The notes under the pieces: model-generated
The model's input: the letters and a program-made list of their open reading frames with translations, nothing else
What the model was told of the DNA's origin: nothing
Databases searched by the model: none
Source of the DNA: Nocardioides anomalus
GTDB lineage: Bacteria > Actinomycetota > Actinomycetes > Propionibacteriales > Nocardioidaceae
Length of the DNA: 64,000 bases
Direction of reading: 5' to 3'
NCBI RefSeq assembly: GCF_011046535.1
Contig: NZ_CP049257.1
Location: forward strand, 992,001-1,056,000
Part shown: positions 25,434-36,438 of the stretch, one piece after another
Layout: each line of letters begins with the position of its first letter
Numbering within the stretch: position 1 is the stretch's first letter
Position numbers and translations under genes: made by a program

Positions 25434-26873
25434 ATGGACGTCGTCGACATCGCCCGCTGGCAGTTCGGCATCACGACCGTCTACCACTTCCTCTTCGTGC
25501 CGCTCACGATCGGGCTGACCGCGCTGGTCGCCGTGCTCGAGACGCGGTGGGTGTGGACCCGCGACCCGGCGCTCCTCCGGCTCACCCGGTTCTTCGGCAA
25601 GCTGCTGCTCATCAACTTCGCCATCGGCGTGGTGACCGGCATCGTGCAGGAGTTCCAGTTCGGGATGAACTGGTCGGACTACTCCCGCTTCGTCGGCGAC
25701 GTCTTCGGTGCGCCGCTGGCCATCGAGGGGCTGCTGGCCTTCTTCCTCGAGTCGACGTTCCTCGGCCTGTGGATCTTCGGCTGGGACAAGCTGCCGCGCG
25801 GGCTGCACGCGGCGTGCATGTGGGTCGTGCACCTCGGCACGCTGTTCTCGGCCTGGTTCATCCTGGCCGCGAACTCCTGGATGCAGCACCCGGTCGGCTA
25901 CCGCTACGACGCGGAGTCCGGCCGCGCGGAGCTCACCGACTTCTGGGCGGTGATGTTCAACAAGGTCCAGCTCGTCACGTTCCCGCACGTCGTCCTGGCG
26001 GCGTACCTGACCGCGGGGCTGTTCCTCGTCGCGGTCTCGGGCTGGCTGCACGCCTCCGACCGGCACCGCGAGGACCGGGCGGTGCACCGCACGGCGCTGC
26101 GCCTCGGCGCGGCCGTGGCCATGGTGGCCGGTCTCGGGGTCGCGGTCAGCGGCGACCTCCAGGGCAAGGTGATGACCGAGGTCCAGCCCATGAAGATGGC
26201 CGCGGCCGAGGGGCTCTACGAGACCCGCGACTCCTGCGCGCCGTTCTCCGTGCTCACCATCGGCTCGCTGGACGGGCGCGAGGAGAAGAAGGCCTTCACC
26301 GTGCCGTGCCTGCTGTCCTTCCTCGGCACCGGCTCGGTCGACGGCCGGGTCGAGGGCATCGACGACCTGCGCGCGGAGTACGCCGAGCGCTACGGCCAGG
26401 ACCCCGGCTCGGCGTACTACCAGGTCGACGACTACGTGCCTGTCGTCCCCGTGACCTACTGGTCCTTCCGGCTCATGATCGGTCTGGGCATGGGCGCGGC
26501 CTCGGGCGGCGCGCTCGTGCTGTGGCTGACCCGGCGCGGCCGGACGCCGTCGGGCCGGTGGTTCCGCACGCTCTGCGTGGCCCTGCCGCTCGGCGCTGCG
26601 GCCGGCAACTCCTTCGGCTGGATCTTCACCGAGATGGGCCGCCAGCCCTGGGTGGTCTTCGGGCTGATGACCACCGACCACGCCGTGTCGCCGAGCGTCT
26701 CGGTGACCGAGGCGCTGATCTCGGTCGTCACCCTCACCGCGCTGTACGGCGTGCTGGCGGTCATCGAGATCGGGCTGATCCTGCTCACCGTCCGCTCCGG
26801 CCCCGCGCCGTACGTCGAGCCGGCCGCACCGGACGACGACGCCGAGGACCGCCCGCTCGCCTTCGCCTACTGA
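25434..26873 (+). CDS. cydA: Cytochrome bd ubiquinol/menaquinol oxidase subunit I
   Basis: A 479-residue membrane subunit carrying hemes b558, b595 and d, which oxidises quinol and reduces oxygen with high affinity. Seen: WQFGITTVYHFLFVPLTIG at the N-terminus with a heme-ligand His, GRQPWVVFGLMTT (about residues 403-415) of the conserved GRQPW motif, and a short Q-loop, as in actinobacterial enzymes. First gene of cydA-cydB-cydDC, under BlaI-type dyads. Confidence 0.97.
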   Translation: MDVVDIARWQFGITTVYHFLFVPLTIGLTALVAVLETRWVWTRDPALLRLTRFFGKLLLINFAIGVVTGIVQEFQFGMNWSDYSRFVGDVFGAPLAIEGLLAFFLESTFLGLWIFGWDKLPRGLHAACMWVVHLGTLFSAWFILAANSWMQHPVGYRYDAESGRAELTDFWAVMFNKVQLVTFPHVVLAAYLTAGLFLVAVSGWLHASDRHREDRAVHRTALRLGAAVAMVAGLGVAVSGDLQGKVMTEVQPMKMAAAEGLYETRDSCAPFSVLTIGSLDGREEKKAFTVPCLLSFLGTGSVDGRVEGIDDLRAEYAERYGQDPGSAYYQVDDYVPVVPVTYWSFRLMIGLGMGAASGGALVLWLTRRGRTPSGRWFRTLCVALPLGAAAGNSFGWIFTEMGRQPWVVFGLMTTDHAVSPSVSVTEALISVVTLTALYGVLAVIEIGLILLTVRSGPAPYVEPAAPDDDAEDRPLAFAY

Positions 26874-26893
26874 CCCTCGACTGGAGACCCGTC

Positions 26894-27895
26894 ATGGAGC
26901 TCACCACCGTCTGGTTCGCGCTGATCGCCCTGCTGTGGATCGGCTACTTCGCCCTGGAGGGCTTCGACTTCGGCGTCGGCATGCTGCTGCCGGTGCTGGC
27001 CCGCGACAACACCGAGCGGCGGGTGCTCATCAACACCATCGGCCCGGTCTGGGACGGCAACGAGGTGTGGGTGCTGGTGGCCGGCGGCGCGACCTTCGCG
27101 GCGTTCCCGGAGTGGTACGCGACGCTGTTCAGCGGCTTCTACCTGCCGCTGCTGCTCATCCTGGTCGCGCTCATCGTGCGCGGGCTGGCCTTCGAGTACC
27201 GCCACCAGCGCGAGGACCGCACCTGGCAGCGGCGCTGGGACCTGGCCCTGATCGTCGGCTCGTTCGTGCCCGCGCTGCTGTGGGGCGTGGCCTTCGCCAA
27301 CCTGGTGCGCGGCGTGCCGCTCGACGCCGACCACGAGTTCACCGGCTCCCTGCTCACCCTGCTGCACCCGTTCGGGCTGCTCGGCGGCGTGGTCACGCTC
27401 CTGCTGTTCCTGACCCACGGCGCGGTCTTCGTCTCGCTCAAGACCGACGGCGACATCCGCCACCGCGCCCGGGCGCTCGCCCTCAGGCTCAGTGGCGTTG
27501 ATGTCGTTGCGCTGTCAGGTCTGGAAGTCTGGATCCAGACATCGAGCGGTAGTACGTCATCGGGTCTGGTGTTCGGAGCATCGGTCGTCGCGTTCCTCGC
27601 CGGCGTGGTGGCGCTGCGCGCCGGGCGCGAGGGCCGGGCGTTCCTGGGCACGTTCGTGACCATCGCGCTGCTGGTGGCCGGGCTGTTCCTGGCGCTGTTC
27701 CCCGACGTGATGCCGTCGACCACGGACGCGGCGTACTCGCTGACGACGACCAACGCCGCCGCGACGCCGTACACGCTGGAGATCATGACCTGGGTGGCGC
27801 TGCTGTTCACGCCGCTGGTGGTCGGCTACCAGGCCTGGTCCTACTGGGTGTTCCGCAAGCGGATCTCGGTGCACCACATCCCGGTCGCGTCGTGA
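26894..27895 (+). CDS. cydB: Cytochrome bd oxidase subunit II
   Basis: A 333-residue membrane subunit with nine expected helices: WFALIALLWIGYFALEGFDF at the start and GPVWDGNEVWVLVAGGATFA are family signatures. ATG 26894 follows 20 bases after cydA. Residues about 198-232 are unusual: this helix region has charged residues (SGVDVVALSGLEVW) and a block of codons rare in the rest of the window (see the patch at 27485-27590). The frame remains open, so the protein is probably made, but that helix may be altered. Confidence 0.93.
   Translation: MELTTVWFALIALLWIGYFALEGFDFGVGMLLPVLARDNTERRVLINTIGPVWDGNEVWVLVAGGATFAAFPEWYATLFSGFYLPLLLILVALIVRGLAFEYRHQREDRTWQRRWDLALIVGSFVPALLWGVAFANLVRGVPLDADHEFTGSLLTLLHPFGLLGGVVTLLLFLTHGAVFVSLKTDGDIRHRARALALRLSGVDVVALSGLEVWIQTSSGSTSSGLVFGASVVAFLAGVVALRAGREGRAFLGTFVTIALLVAGLFLALFPDVMPSTTDAAYSLTTTNAAATPYTLEIMTWVALLFTPLVVGYQAWSYWVFRKRISVHHIPVAS
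27485..27590 (+). other. Low-GC, rare-codon patch inside cydB with 14-bp palindrome
   Basis: GC falls to about 59 percent against about 72 percent around it, and codons such as GTT, GAT, TCA, GAA, ACA, GGA and GCA, almost absent nearby, cluster here. A perfect palindrome GTCTGGATCCAGAC lies at 27527-27540. The patch replaces the sequence of one cydB membrane helix and connecting loop but keeps the frame. Confidence 0.75.
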
Positions 27896-30800
27896 GGCCC
27901 CACCTCGCGGTCGCGCGGCTGCCGCTGGCGCTCGTCGTCGCGGGGCAGGTGGTGGCGGGGCTGCTCGTCGTCATCCAGGCGTACGCCGCCGCGTGGCTGG
28001 TCAGCGGGCTGCTCGCCGGCTCGGGCTCCTGGCCGCGGGCGTGCGCGCTGCTCGTCGCGGCGCTCCTGGGTCGCGCCCTCGCCGGCTGGGTGGTGGACGT
28101 GGCGGCCGCCGCGGCCGCGGCCCGGGTCGGGACCGCGCTGCGCGCGCGGGTGCTGCACGCGGTGCTGGACGACCCGGCCGCCGCACGCAGTCCCGGCGAG
28201 GTCACGGCGCTGGCCACGCGCGGCGTGGCCGCGGTGGAGCCGTACCTCACCCGCTACGTCCCGGCCCTCGTCACCGGAGCGGTCCTGCCGGTGGTCACGG
28301 TGGCGGTGCTGTTCCGGGTCGACTGGATCGCCGGGCTGGTCGTGGCGGCGACGCTGCCGCTGGTCCCGCTGTTCGCCGCGCTGGTCGGGGTCGAGACCCG
28401 GCGCCGGGCCGAGCGGCAGTGGCGAGCGATGTCGGGGCTGGCCGGCCACTTCGTGGACGTGGTCCGCGGTCTGCCCACGCTCGTCGTGCACCGCCGGGCC
28501 GACGCGCAGGCGGCGACGATCCGGAAGGTGACCGAGCGGTACCGCCGGGCCAACCGCGACCTCCTCCGGCTGGCCTTCGCCTCCTCCGCGGTCCTCGAGC
28601 TCGTGGCCACGCTCTCGGTCGCGCTGGTCGCGGTCGTGGTCGGCCTCCGGCTCGCGGCCGGCGGGCTGGACCTGCGCACCGCGCTCGTCGTGCTCCTGCT
28701 GGCGCCCGAGGCCTACTGGCCGCTGCGCCGGGTCGGCGCCGAGTTCCACGCCGCGGCGGAGGGCAGCGCGACCCTCGCCGCCATCGCGGACCTCCCTCCC
28801 GCCGGCCGCCGCGACGGGCGCCACCCGTCGGGCGGGCCGCTGGTCCTCGACGACGTGACCCTGACCTGGCCCGGTCGGACGACGCCGGCGGTCACCGGGC
28901 TGTCCGCGGTCCTGCCCGAGCGCGGGCTCACGGTCCTCACCGGCGCGAGCGGCTGCGGCAAGAGCACCGTTCTGGCCGCCCTCCTGGGTGAGCTCACCCC
29001 GACGGCCGGCCGGGTGGTCGCACCGCCGCTGGACCGGATCGCCCACCTCCGGCAGCGGCCGTGGCTGGCCGACGCCACGGTGGCCGAGAACGTCCGCCTC
29101 GGCCGGCCCTGCGCCACCGACGCCGAGGTCGCCGCGGCCCTGGCCACCGTCGGCCTGGCCCTCGACCCGGACCTGCGGCTCGGCGAGGACGGCGCCGGCC
29201 TGTCCGCCGGCCAGCGCGCCCGTCTGGCCCTGGCGCGGGTGCTGGTCTCGGACCGCCCGTACGTCCTCCTCGACGAGCCCTCCGCCCACCTCGACGCCGA
29301 CACCGAGGCGCTCGTGGTCGACGTCGTCCGCGACCTGGCCCGCACCCGCTGCGTCGTCGCGGTCGCCCACCGCCCCGCTCTGGTCGAGGCGGCCGACTCC
29401 GTCCTGGCCCTCCCCGCACCCGCCCCGAGCCGGCCGCACCCCACCGCGGACCCGCGCGCGACGGCCACCGCCCCGGCTAGGGCCGACGTGCCCACGCGTC
29501 GGGTCCCGTGGGCGGCCGTCTGGGGCCTGGGCGTGCTGGCCAGCACCTCGGGCGTCGCGCTCACCGCCACCGCCGGCTGGCTGATCGCCACCGCGGCCGA
29601 GCGGCCTCCGGTCCTGACCCTCATGGTCGCGATCGTGGGCGTGCGGACCTTCGGCCTGGCCCGCCCGGTGCTGCGGTGGCTCGAGCGGCTGCTCGGGCAC
29701 GACCGCGCCCTCCACGAGCTGGCCGGGCGCCGTGCCGAGGTGTACGCCGCCCTCGTGCCACTCGTCCCCGGCCGGCTCGGCCGGCGCCGCGGAGACCTGC
29801 TCGCGAGCGTGGTCGACGACGTGGACGCCCTGCTCGACGAGCGCCTCCGGGTCCGCGCGCCGCTGTGGACCTGGCTGGGCACCACCGTGCTGACCGCGAC
29901 CGTCGCCGCCTGGCTGGACCCGAGGGCGGGCGCCGTGGTGCTGGCCACCACGCTGCTCGGCGGCGGCGCGGCCTGGCTGACCGCTCGCGCCGGCGCGCGG
30001 CGCACCGGCGAGCGGGCCCTGGCCGGGCGGGCCGCGCTCAGCCGGCGGGTGCTCGAGCTGGTCACCGACGCCCGTCCCCTCGCGCAGTGGCAGGCGGGCG
30101 GGCGTGCCCTCGGCCGCGTCGAACGCGAGGCGATGCTCCACCAGGCGGCGACCAGGCGCAGGACGCGTGGGCTGGCCACCGCCCGCCTCGCACCGGCCGT
30201 GGCCACGGCGGCCGCGGTCGTGGGCACCGCGCTGGTGGCACCACCCACCCCGGTCGGCGCGCTCCTCCTGCTCCTGCCCCTCGCGCTGGCCGACGTGATG
30301 GCCCCGCTGGCCGATGCCGGTGCGCTGAGCCACGACACGCGCGCCGCCGTACGCCGTCTCGACGCGCTCACCGCCCTCGAGCCGGCGGTCACCGACCCCG
30401 AGCGCCCCGAGCGGCCGCGGGGCAGCAGCGTCGAGCTCGACGCGGGGTGCGCCCACTGGCCCGGCGGCCGCGGCGTCGGACCGGTCGACCTGAGGCTCGA
30501 CGAGGGCGCGAGCGTCGCCGTCGTCGGCCCGTCGGGATCCGGCAAGAGCACGCTGGCCGCGGTGCTGGTCCGGTTCCTCGCCCCGAGCCGCGGCCGCTAC
30601 ACCCTGGGCGGCGCGAGCGCGCTCACGGCGGACGACGTGCGCCGGCGGGTCGGCCTGCTCGACGACGACCCCTACCTGTTCGCCTCGACCCTGGCCGAGA
30701 ACGTCCGCCTGGCCCGGCCGGACGCCACCGACGCCGAGGTCGCCGACGCCCTCGAGCGCGCGCACCTGGGGGAGTGGCTGGCCTCCCTGCCCGACGGCCT

Positions 30801-31077
30801 GGCCACCCGGCTCGGCGACGGCGCGGCCTCGGTCTCCGGCGGTGAGCGCGCCCGGATCGGGCTGGCCCGGCTGCTGCTGGCCGACCACCCGGTCCTGGTC
30901 CTGGACGAGCCGACCGCCCACCTCGATGCACCCACGGCCCAGGCCGTGGCCGACGACCTGCTGGCCGAGCGCGGCCGGCGCAGCGTCGTATGGATCACGC
31001 ACGACGGCGTCGGCCTCGACCGGGTCGACCGGGTGCTGGACACCGGGGCGGGCGCACGCGAGAAGGTAGGGGTGTGA
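27892..31077 (+). CDS. cydDC: Fused CydD-CydC ABC exporter for cytochrome bd assembly
   Basis: A 1061-residue protein joining two ABC half-transporters. The first half has membrane helices then Walker A GASGCGKST (about residue 354), signature LSAGQRARLALARVL and VLLDEPSAHLD. The second has helices, Walker A GPSGSGKST (about residue 878), VSGGERARIGLARLL and VLVLDEPTAHLD. CydDC exports thiols or handles heme needed to mature cytochrome bd. The fusion is known in actinobacteria. GTG 27892 overlaps the cydB stop by four bases. Confidence 0.95.
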   Translation: MRPHLAVARLPLALVVAGQVVAGLLVVIQAYAAAWLVSGLLAGSGSWPRACALLVAALLGRALAGWVVDVAAAAAAARVGTALRARVLHAVLDDPAAARSPGEVTALATRGVAAVEPYLTRYVPALVTGAVLPVVTVAVLFRVDWIAGLVVAATLPLVPLFAALVGVETRRRAERQWRAMSGLAGHFVDVVRGLPTLVVHRRADAQAATIRKVTERYRRANRDLLRLAFASSAVLELVATLSVALVAVVVGLRLAAGGLDLRTALVVLLLAPEAYWPLRRVGAEFHAAAEGSATLAAIADLPPAGRRDGRHPSGGPLVLDDVTLTWPGRTTPAVTGLSAVLPERGLTVLTGASGCGKSTVLAALLGELTPTAGRVVAPPLDRIAHLRQRPWLADATVAENVRLGRPCATDAEVAAALATVGLALDPDLRLGEDGAGLSAGQRARLALARVLVSDRPYVLLDEPSAHLDADTEALVVDVVRDLARTRCVVAVAHRPALVEAADSVLALPAPAPSRPHPTADPRATATAPARADVPTRRVPWAAVWGLGVLASTSGVALTATAGWLIATAAERPPVLTLMVAIVGVRTFGLARPVLRWLERLLGHDRALHELAGRRAEVYAALVPLVPGRLGRRRGDLLASVVDDVDALLDERLRVRAPLWTWLGTTVLTATVAAWLDPRAGAVVLATTLLGGGAAWLTARAGARRTGERALAGRAALSRRVLELVTDARPLAQWQAGGRALGRVEREAMLHQAATRRRTRGLATARLAPAVATAAAVVGTALVAPPTPVGALLLLLPLALADVMAPLADAGALSHDTRAAVRRLDALTALEPAVTDPERPERPRGSSVELDAGCAHWPGGRGVGPVDLRLDEGASVAVVGPSGSGKSTLAAVLVRFLAPSRGRYTLGGASALTADDVRRRVGLLDDDPYLFASTLAENVRLARPDATDAEVADALERAHLGEWLASLPDGLATRLGDGAASVSGGERARIGLARLLLADHPVLVLDEPTAHLDAPTAQAVADDLLAERGRRSVVWITHDGVGLDRVDRVLDTGAGAREKVGV

Positions 31078-31754
31078 GCGACCCGAAGCAGACGCTGCGC
31101 TACCCCGAGGTGCTGGCCGAGGAGGGCCTGGAGGACTGGCGGTTCTTCCTGACCAAGCTGCACGCGCGCTTCCGGACGGGCAGCTTCACCAAGGGCCTCG
31201 AGCTCGTCACCCGCATCACCGCCGCCGCGGAGGAGGCCGACCACCACCCGGACGTGGTGCTGACCTACCCGCAGGTCGACGTGGACCTGTGGAGCCACGA
31301 CGTCGGCGGTACGACGAGCCGCGACGTGGACCTGGCCCGGCGGATCAGCGCGATCGCCCGCGAGCTCGGCGTCGAGGCCACCCCGCGGGAGGTCCAGACG
31401 CTCGAGCTCGCGCTCGACGTGCCGTCGGCCGACGAGGTGCGCCCGTTCTGGGCCGCCGTGCTCGGCTACCGCGAGCACGAGGAGTGGCCGGAGGTGCAGG
31501 ACCCCGGCGGGCGCAACAGCACGCTGTGGTTCCAAGACGCCCCGGGTGCCACCGGCCGGGTCCAGCAGCGCTTCCACCTCGACATCGTGGTGCCGCGCGA
31601 GGTGGCCGAGGAGCGGGTGCAGGCGGCCGTCGACGCCGGCGGCACGCTGGTCAGCACCGACGCGGTCCCGGCGTTCTGGATCCTGGCGGACGCGCACGGC
31701 AACCAGGTCTGCGTGTGCACCGCCGACGGGCGCGAGGGCGACGTCCAGTTCTGA
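31074..31754 (+). CDS. Pterin-4a-carbinolamine dehydratase fused to VOC domain
   Basis: A 226-residue protein. The N-terminal half (to about residue 100) is a PCD/DCoH domain: WRFFLTKLHARFRTG, then EEADHHPDVVLTYPQVDVDL with the catalytic histidines, and a final DLARRISAIA helix. The C-terminal half is a VOC domain (ALDVPSADEVRPFWAAVLGY ... ILADAHGNQVCVCT). The PCD part dehydrates hydroxylated tetrahydropterin; the VOC role is unknown. GTG 31074 overlaps the cydDC stop by four bases, tying it to the cyd operon for translation, although function seems unrelated. Confidence 0.9.
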   Translation: MSDPKQTLRYPEVLAEEGLEDWRFFLTKLHARFRTGSFTKGLELVTRITAAAEEADHHPDVVLTYPQVDVDLWSHDVGGTTSRDVDLARRISAIARELGVEATPREVQTLELALDVPSADEVRPFWAAVLGYREHEEWPEVQDPGGRNSTLWFQDAPGATGRVQQRFHLDIVVPREVAEERVQAAVDAGGTLVSTDAVPAFWILADAHGNQVCVCTADGREGDVQF

Positions 31755-31760
31755 GACGCC

Positions 31761-31779
31761 CGTCCCAGATGTTGGGACG
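31761..31779. promoter_or_regulatory. Perfect inverted repeat upstream of ilvB leader, candidate operator
   Basis: CGTCCCA and TGGGACG flank a five-base spacer (GATGT), about 50 bases upstream of the putative ilvB transcript start. An IclR-family regulator (NdgR/LtbR) is known to act on ilvB and leuCD promoters in actinobacteria; whether this repeat is its site is inference. Confidence 0.5.
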
Positions 31780-31829
31780 ACTCCGGCCCCGGAATGACGC
31801 GGCGCGGACCGGGCGACTACCGTGGCAGC

Positions 31830-31865
31830 ATGCGCCAGCTCCTCGTACGCATGCGACGCGTCTGA
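31830..31865 (+). CDS. ilvBNC leader peptide
   Basis: Eleven codons, MRQLLVRMRRV then stop, with two Leu and two Val codons. A TACCGT -10-like hexamer at 31818-31823 places transcription start at or next to the ATG, so the peptide is probably leaderless. The terminator at 31898-31929 follows, and ilvB begins after it. This is the classic layout of ribosome-mediated attenuation: stalling at Leu/Val codons when charged tRNA is low would prevent the terminator. Confidence 0.85.
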   Translation: MRQLLVRMRRV

Positions 31866-31897
31866 CACCAGGCACCCACGCCGCCGTCAGCGCGTCA

Positions 31898-31929
31898 CCC
31901 CTCGTCGCCCACGCGGCCGAGGGGTTTTT
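31898..31929 (+). terminator. Attenuator terminator before ilvB
   Basis: CCCCTCG (31898-31904) pairs with CGAGGGG (31918-31924), followed by five T residues at 31925-31929. It lies between the leader peptide and ilvB and should terminate when branched-chain aminoacyl-tRNAs are abundant. Confidence 0.88.
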
Positions 31930-31961
31930 GTTGGCCCACCCACGACCGAGGAACACAGAAC

Positions 31962-33704
31962 ATGAGCGAGCAGATCACCGGGGCCCAGAGCCTGGTCACG
32001 TCGCTGGAGGCAGCGGGCGTCACCGACATCTTCGGCATCCCGGGCGGCGCGATCCTCCCTGCGTACGACCCGCTCATGGACTCCTCGATCCGCCACATCC
32101 TGGTCCGCCACGAGCAGGGCGCGGGTCACGCGGCGCAGGGCTACGCCACCGCGACCGGTCGGGTCGGCGTCTGCATGGCCACGTCCGGCCCGGGCGCGAC
32201 CAACCTGGTCACCCCGATCGCCGACGCCCACATGGACTCGGTCCCGATCGTGGCCATCACCGGCCAGGTCGGCGCGAGCTCGATCGGCACGGACGCCTTC
32301 CAGGAGGCCGACATCCGCGGCATCACGATGCCGATCACCAAGCACAACTTCCTGGTCACCGACCCGGCCGACATCCCGCAGCGCATCGCGGAGGCCTTCC
32401 ACATCGCCAGCACCGGCCGCCCCGGCCCGGTGCTCGTCGACATCGCCAAGTCCGCGCTGCAGGCCATGACCACGTTCCAGTGGCCGACCGAGCTGTACCT
32501 GCCCGGCTACCGCCCGGTGACCAAGCCGCACGCCAAGCAGGTCCGCGAGGCCGCCCGGCTGGTCCTGGAGTCACGCCGCCCCGTGCTGTACGTCGGCGGC
32601 GGGACCATCCGCGCGCGCGCCGAGCAGGAGCTGCGCGCGCTGGTCGAGCTCACCGGCATCCCCGTGGTCACCACGCTCATGGCCCGTGGCGCGTTCCCCG
32701 ACAGCCACCCGCGCAACTACGGCATGCCGGGCATGCACGGCACGGTGGCCGCGGTCGGCGCGCTGCAGAAGTCCGACCTCATCATCAGCCTCGGCGCCCG
32801 CTTCGACGACCGGGTCACCGGCAACCTCGACTCCTTCGCGCCCGGCGCCAAGGTCATCCACGCCGACATCGACCCGGCCGAGATCGGCAAGAACCGACAC
32901 GCCGACGTCCCGATCGTCGGCGACGTCCGCGAGGTGCTCGCCGACCTCCTCGCGGCCCTGCGCACCGAGGCCGACGCCGGCCACACCGGCGACCACGAGG
33001 GCTGGGTCCGGTTCCTCGACGGCGTCCGCGGCACCTACCCGCTCGGCTACGACGAGCCGGCCGACGGCGGCCTCGCCCCGCAGTACGTCGTGCAGCGGCT
33101 CGGCCAGATCGCCGGCCCCGACGCGATCTACACCTCCGGGGTCGGTCAGCACCAGATGTGGGCCGCGCAGTTCGTGGACTACGAGAAGCCCGGCACCTGG
33201 ATCAACTCCGGCGGCCTCGGCACCATGGGCTTCGCCGTCCCGGCGGCCATGGGCGCCCAGGTCGGCCAGCCGGACAAGGTCGTGTGGGCCATCGACGGCG
33301 ACGGCTGCTTCCAGATGACCAACCAGGAGCTCGCCACCTGCGCGATCAACGACATCCCGATCAAGGTCGCGGTCATCAACAACGAGTCGCTCGGCATGGT
33401 GCGGCAGTGGCAGACGCTGTTCTACAACGAGCGCTACTCCAACACCGACCTGCACTCCAAGCGGATCCCCGACTTCGTCAAGCTGGCCGACGCCTACGGC
33501 TGCGTCGGGCTCTCCTGCGACAGCCCCGAGGACGTCGACGCCACCATCACCAAGGCGATGGAGATCAACGACGTGCCCGTGGTCATCGACTTCCGCGTCC
33601 ACCGCGACGCCATGGTCTGGCCGATGGTCGCCGCCGGCACCAGCAACGACGACATCAAGTACGCGCGCGATCTCGCGCCCCGGTTCGACGAGGACGACCT
33701 CTGA
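31962..33704 (+). CDS. ilvB: Acetolactate synthase large (catalytic) subunit
   Basis: A 580-residue ThDP enzyme that makes acetolactate or acetohydroxybutyrate, the first common step to valine/leucine and isoleucine. Seen: [15 protein letters not shown], the ThDP-activating Glu in [14 protein letters not shown], and the ThDP-binding [15 protein letters not shown] (about residue 445). Full length for the family. Begins ilvB-ilvN-ilvC behind a leader peptide and terminator. Confidence 0.97.
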   Translation: MSEQITGAQSLVTSLEAAGVTDIFGIPGGAILPAYDPLMDSSIRHILVRHEQGAGHAAQGYATATGRVGVCMATSGPGATNLVTPIADAHMDSVPIVAITGQVGASSIGTDAFQEADIRGITMPITKHNFLVTDPADIPQRIAEAFHIASTGRPGPVLVDIAKSALQAMTTFQWPTELYLPGYRPVTKPHAKQVREAARLVLESRRPVLYVGGGTIRARAEQELRALVELTGIPVVTTLMARGAFPDSHPRNYGMPGMHGTVAAVGALQKSDLIISLGARFDDRVTGNLDSFAPGAKVIHADIDPAEIGKNRHADVPIVGDVREVLADLLAALRTEADAGHTGDHEGWVRFLDGVRGTYPLGYDEPADGGLAPQYVVQRLGQIAGPDAIYTSGVGQHQMWAAQFVDYEKPGTWINSGGLGTMGFAVPAAMGAQVGQPDKVVWAIDGDGCFQMTNQELATCAINDIPIKVAVINNESLGMVRQWQTLFYNERYSNTDLHSKRIPDFVKLADAYGCVGLSCDSPEDVDATITKAMEINDVPVVIDFRVHRDAMVWPMVAAGTSNDDIKYARDLAPRFDEDDL

Positions 33705-33705
33705 C

Positions 33706-35302
<1,597 letters not shown>

Positions 35303-35311
35303 CCCCAGCGG

Positions 35312-36328
35312 TCAGCGGCAGGCGCTCCACGCGTCGGCCACCCACGTCGCCCACGCCGCCTCGGCGTCGTGGCGCGGGTGGATGCCGTCCTGGAGCAGGC
35401 CGGCGTGCGCACGGACGTACGCCGGCCAGTCGGCCACGCAGGTGTGCGACCGGGACTGGGCGACTGAGCGCATCCAGGCTCCGAACCGCTCCGCGGCCGG
35501 GCTGTTGAGGCTCGAGCCCGTGCCCGCCGCGACGAACGGCTCGACCAGCAGCACCCGGGTCGAGCCGGGCAGCGTGCGCATGGCCGCGGCCAGGTCGGCG
35601 CGGCCGTAGCCCGGCGCGGTGTTGGTGCCCAGCTCGACCACGAGCCCGGTCACCGGCCCGGAGTGCGTGCGGTAGGCGTCGAGCCGGCGGAGCAGCTCGC
35701 TGGGGCGCCGGCCGGGCTGGGCGTCGACGGTGACGGCCGGATGCATCGCCACCAGCTCGTCACCGCCGCGCCAGCCGAGCGAGTCCCCGACCACGAGCAC
35801 CCCCGTGCGGTGCTCGCGGACAGCTGTGGGTGGGGGAGGGGCGTCGCCGGGGCGCACGCACGCGTCGACCCGCCCCACGACGTAGGTCGAGTGGGCGCCG
35901 CGGCACTGCGGCGCGTCCGGCAGCGTGCGCACCGACCGGTCGGGCTGTGCGGCGCAGTAGTTGACCGAGGCCAGCCACCGCCGGTGCAGCGCCCGGCAGG
36001 TGCGGACGTCCACGGTCGCGGCGTACCCGTAGCCGCGCGGCTGCCCCGGCAGGGCGCACGCCTCGGCGCCCGCCGTCCGCCGCCAGACCACGGCACCCTC
36101 GACGCAGCGCTCGCGCGCGCAGCCCTCGCCGCGCACGAAGACCCGGCCCACCAGCGCGCAGTCCGAGGCCGGGACGCCCGCGTCGTAGGTCGCCACCGCA
36201 TCGGCCGCCGCGATCGCGGTGACCGGGGTCGCGCCTGTCACCGGCAACGCCGCCTCGGCTCCGAGCAGGCACAGCAGGGAGACCACGAGGACGGCGAGCC
36301 GGCGCAGCGGAGGGAGCAGTCCGGACAT
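35312..36328 (-). CDS. Secreted SGNH/GDSL-type hydrolase-like protein
   Basis: A 338-residue exported protein. Residues about 8-30 form a signal peptide. Several Cys residues in the N-terminal half (about residues 50-160) suggest disulfides. The SGNH part follows: block I VLVVGDSLGWRGGDEL (Ser in GDSL), a block with VVELGTNTAPG (the Asn position) and C-terminal DGIHPRHDAEAAW holding Asp and His. Likely acts on surface glycans or esters; substrate unknown. Convergent with ilvC. Confidence 0.82.
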   Translation of the reverse strand: MSGLLPPLRRLAVLVVSLLCLLGAEAALPVTGATPVTAIAAADAVATYDAGVPASDCALVGRVFVRGEGCARERCVEGAVVWRRTAGAEACALPGQPRGYGYAATVDVRTCRALHRRWLASVNYCAAQPDRSVRTLPDAPQCRGAHSTYVVGRVDACVRPGDAPPPPTAVREHRTGVLVVGDSLGWRGGDELVAMHPAVTVDAQPGRRPSELLRRLDAYRTHSGPVTGLVVELGTNTAPGYGRADLAAAMRTLPGSTRVLLVEPFVAAGTGSSLNSPAAERFGAWMRSVAQSRSHTCVADWPAYVRAHAGLLQDGIHPRHDAEAAWATWVADAWSACR

Positions 36329-36438
36329 CTCCCCTGGACGCTAGGAGCGGCCCGGCGCGCCTGCGGCGGCTTCGGCGGAGGTCGGCCCGATCGCGGCCGA
36401 GATGGCCCGAAGGGACTACGGCGACGAGGGTCGACCGG

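Noticed and set aside
27841..31002. 1053-residue minus-strand frame over cydDC
   Set aside because: It is an antisense shadow of cydDC with His/Gln/Arg/Gly-rich composition and no domain.
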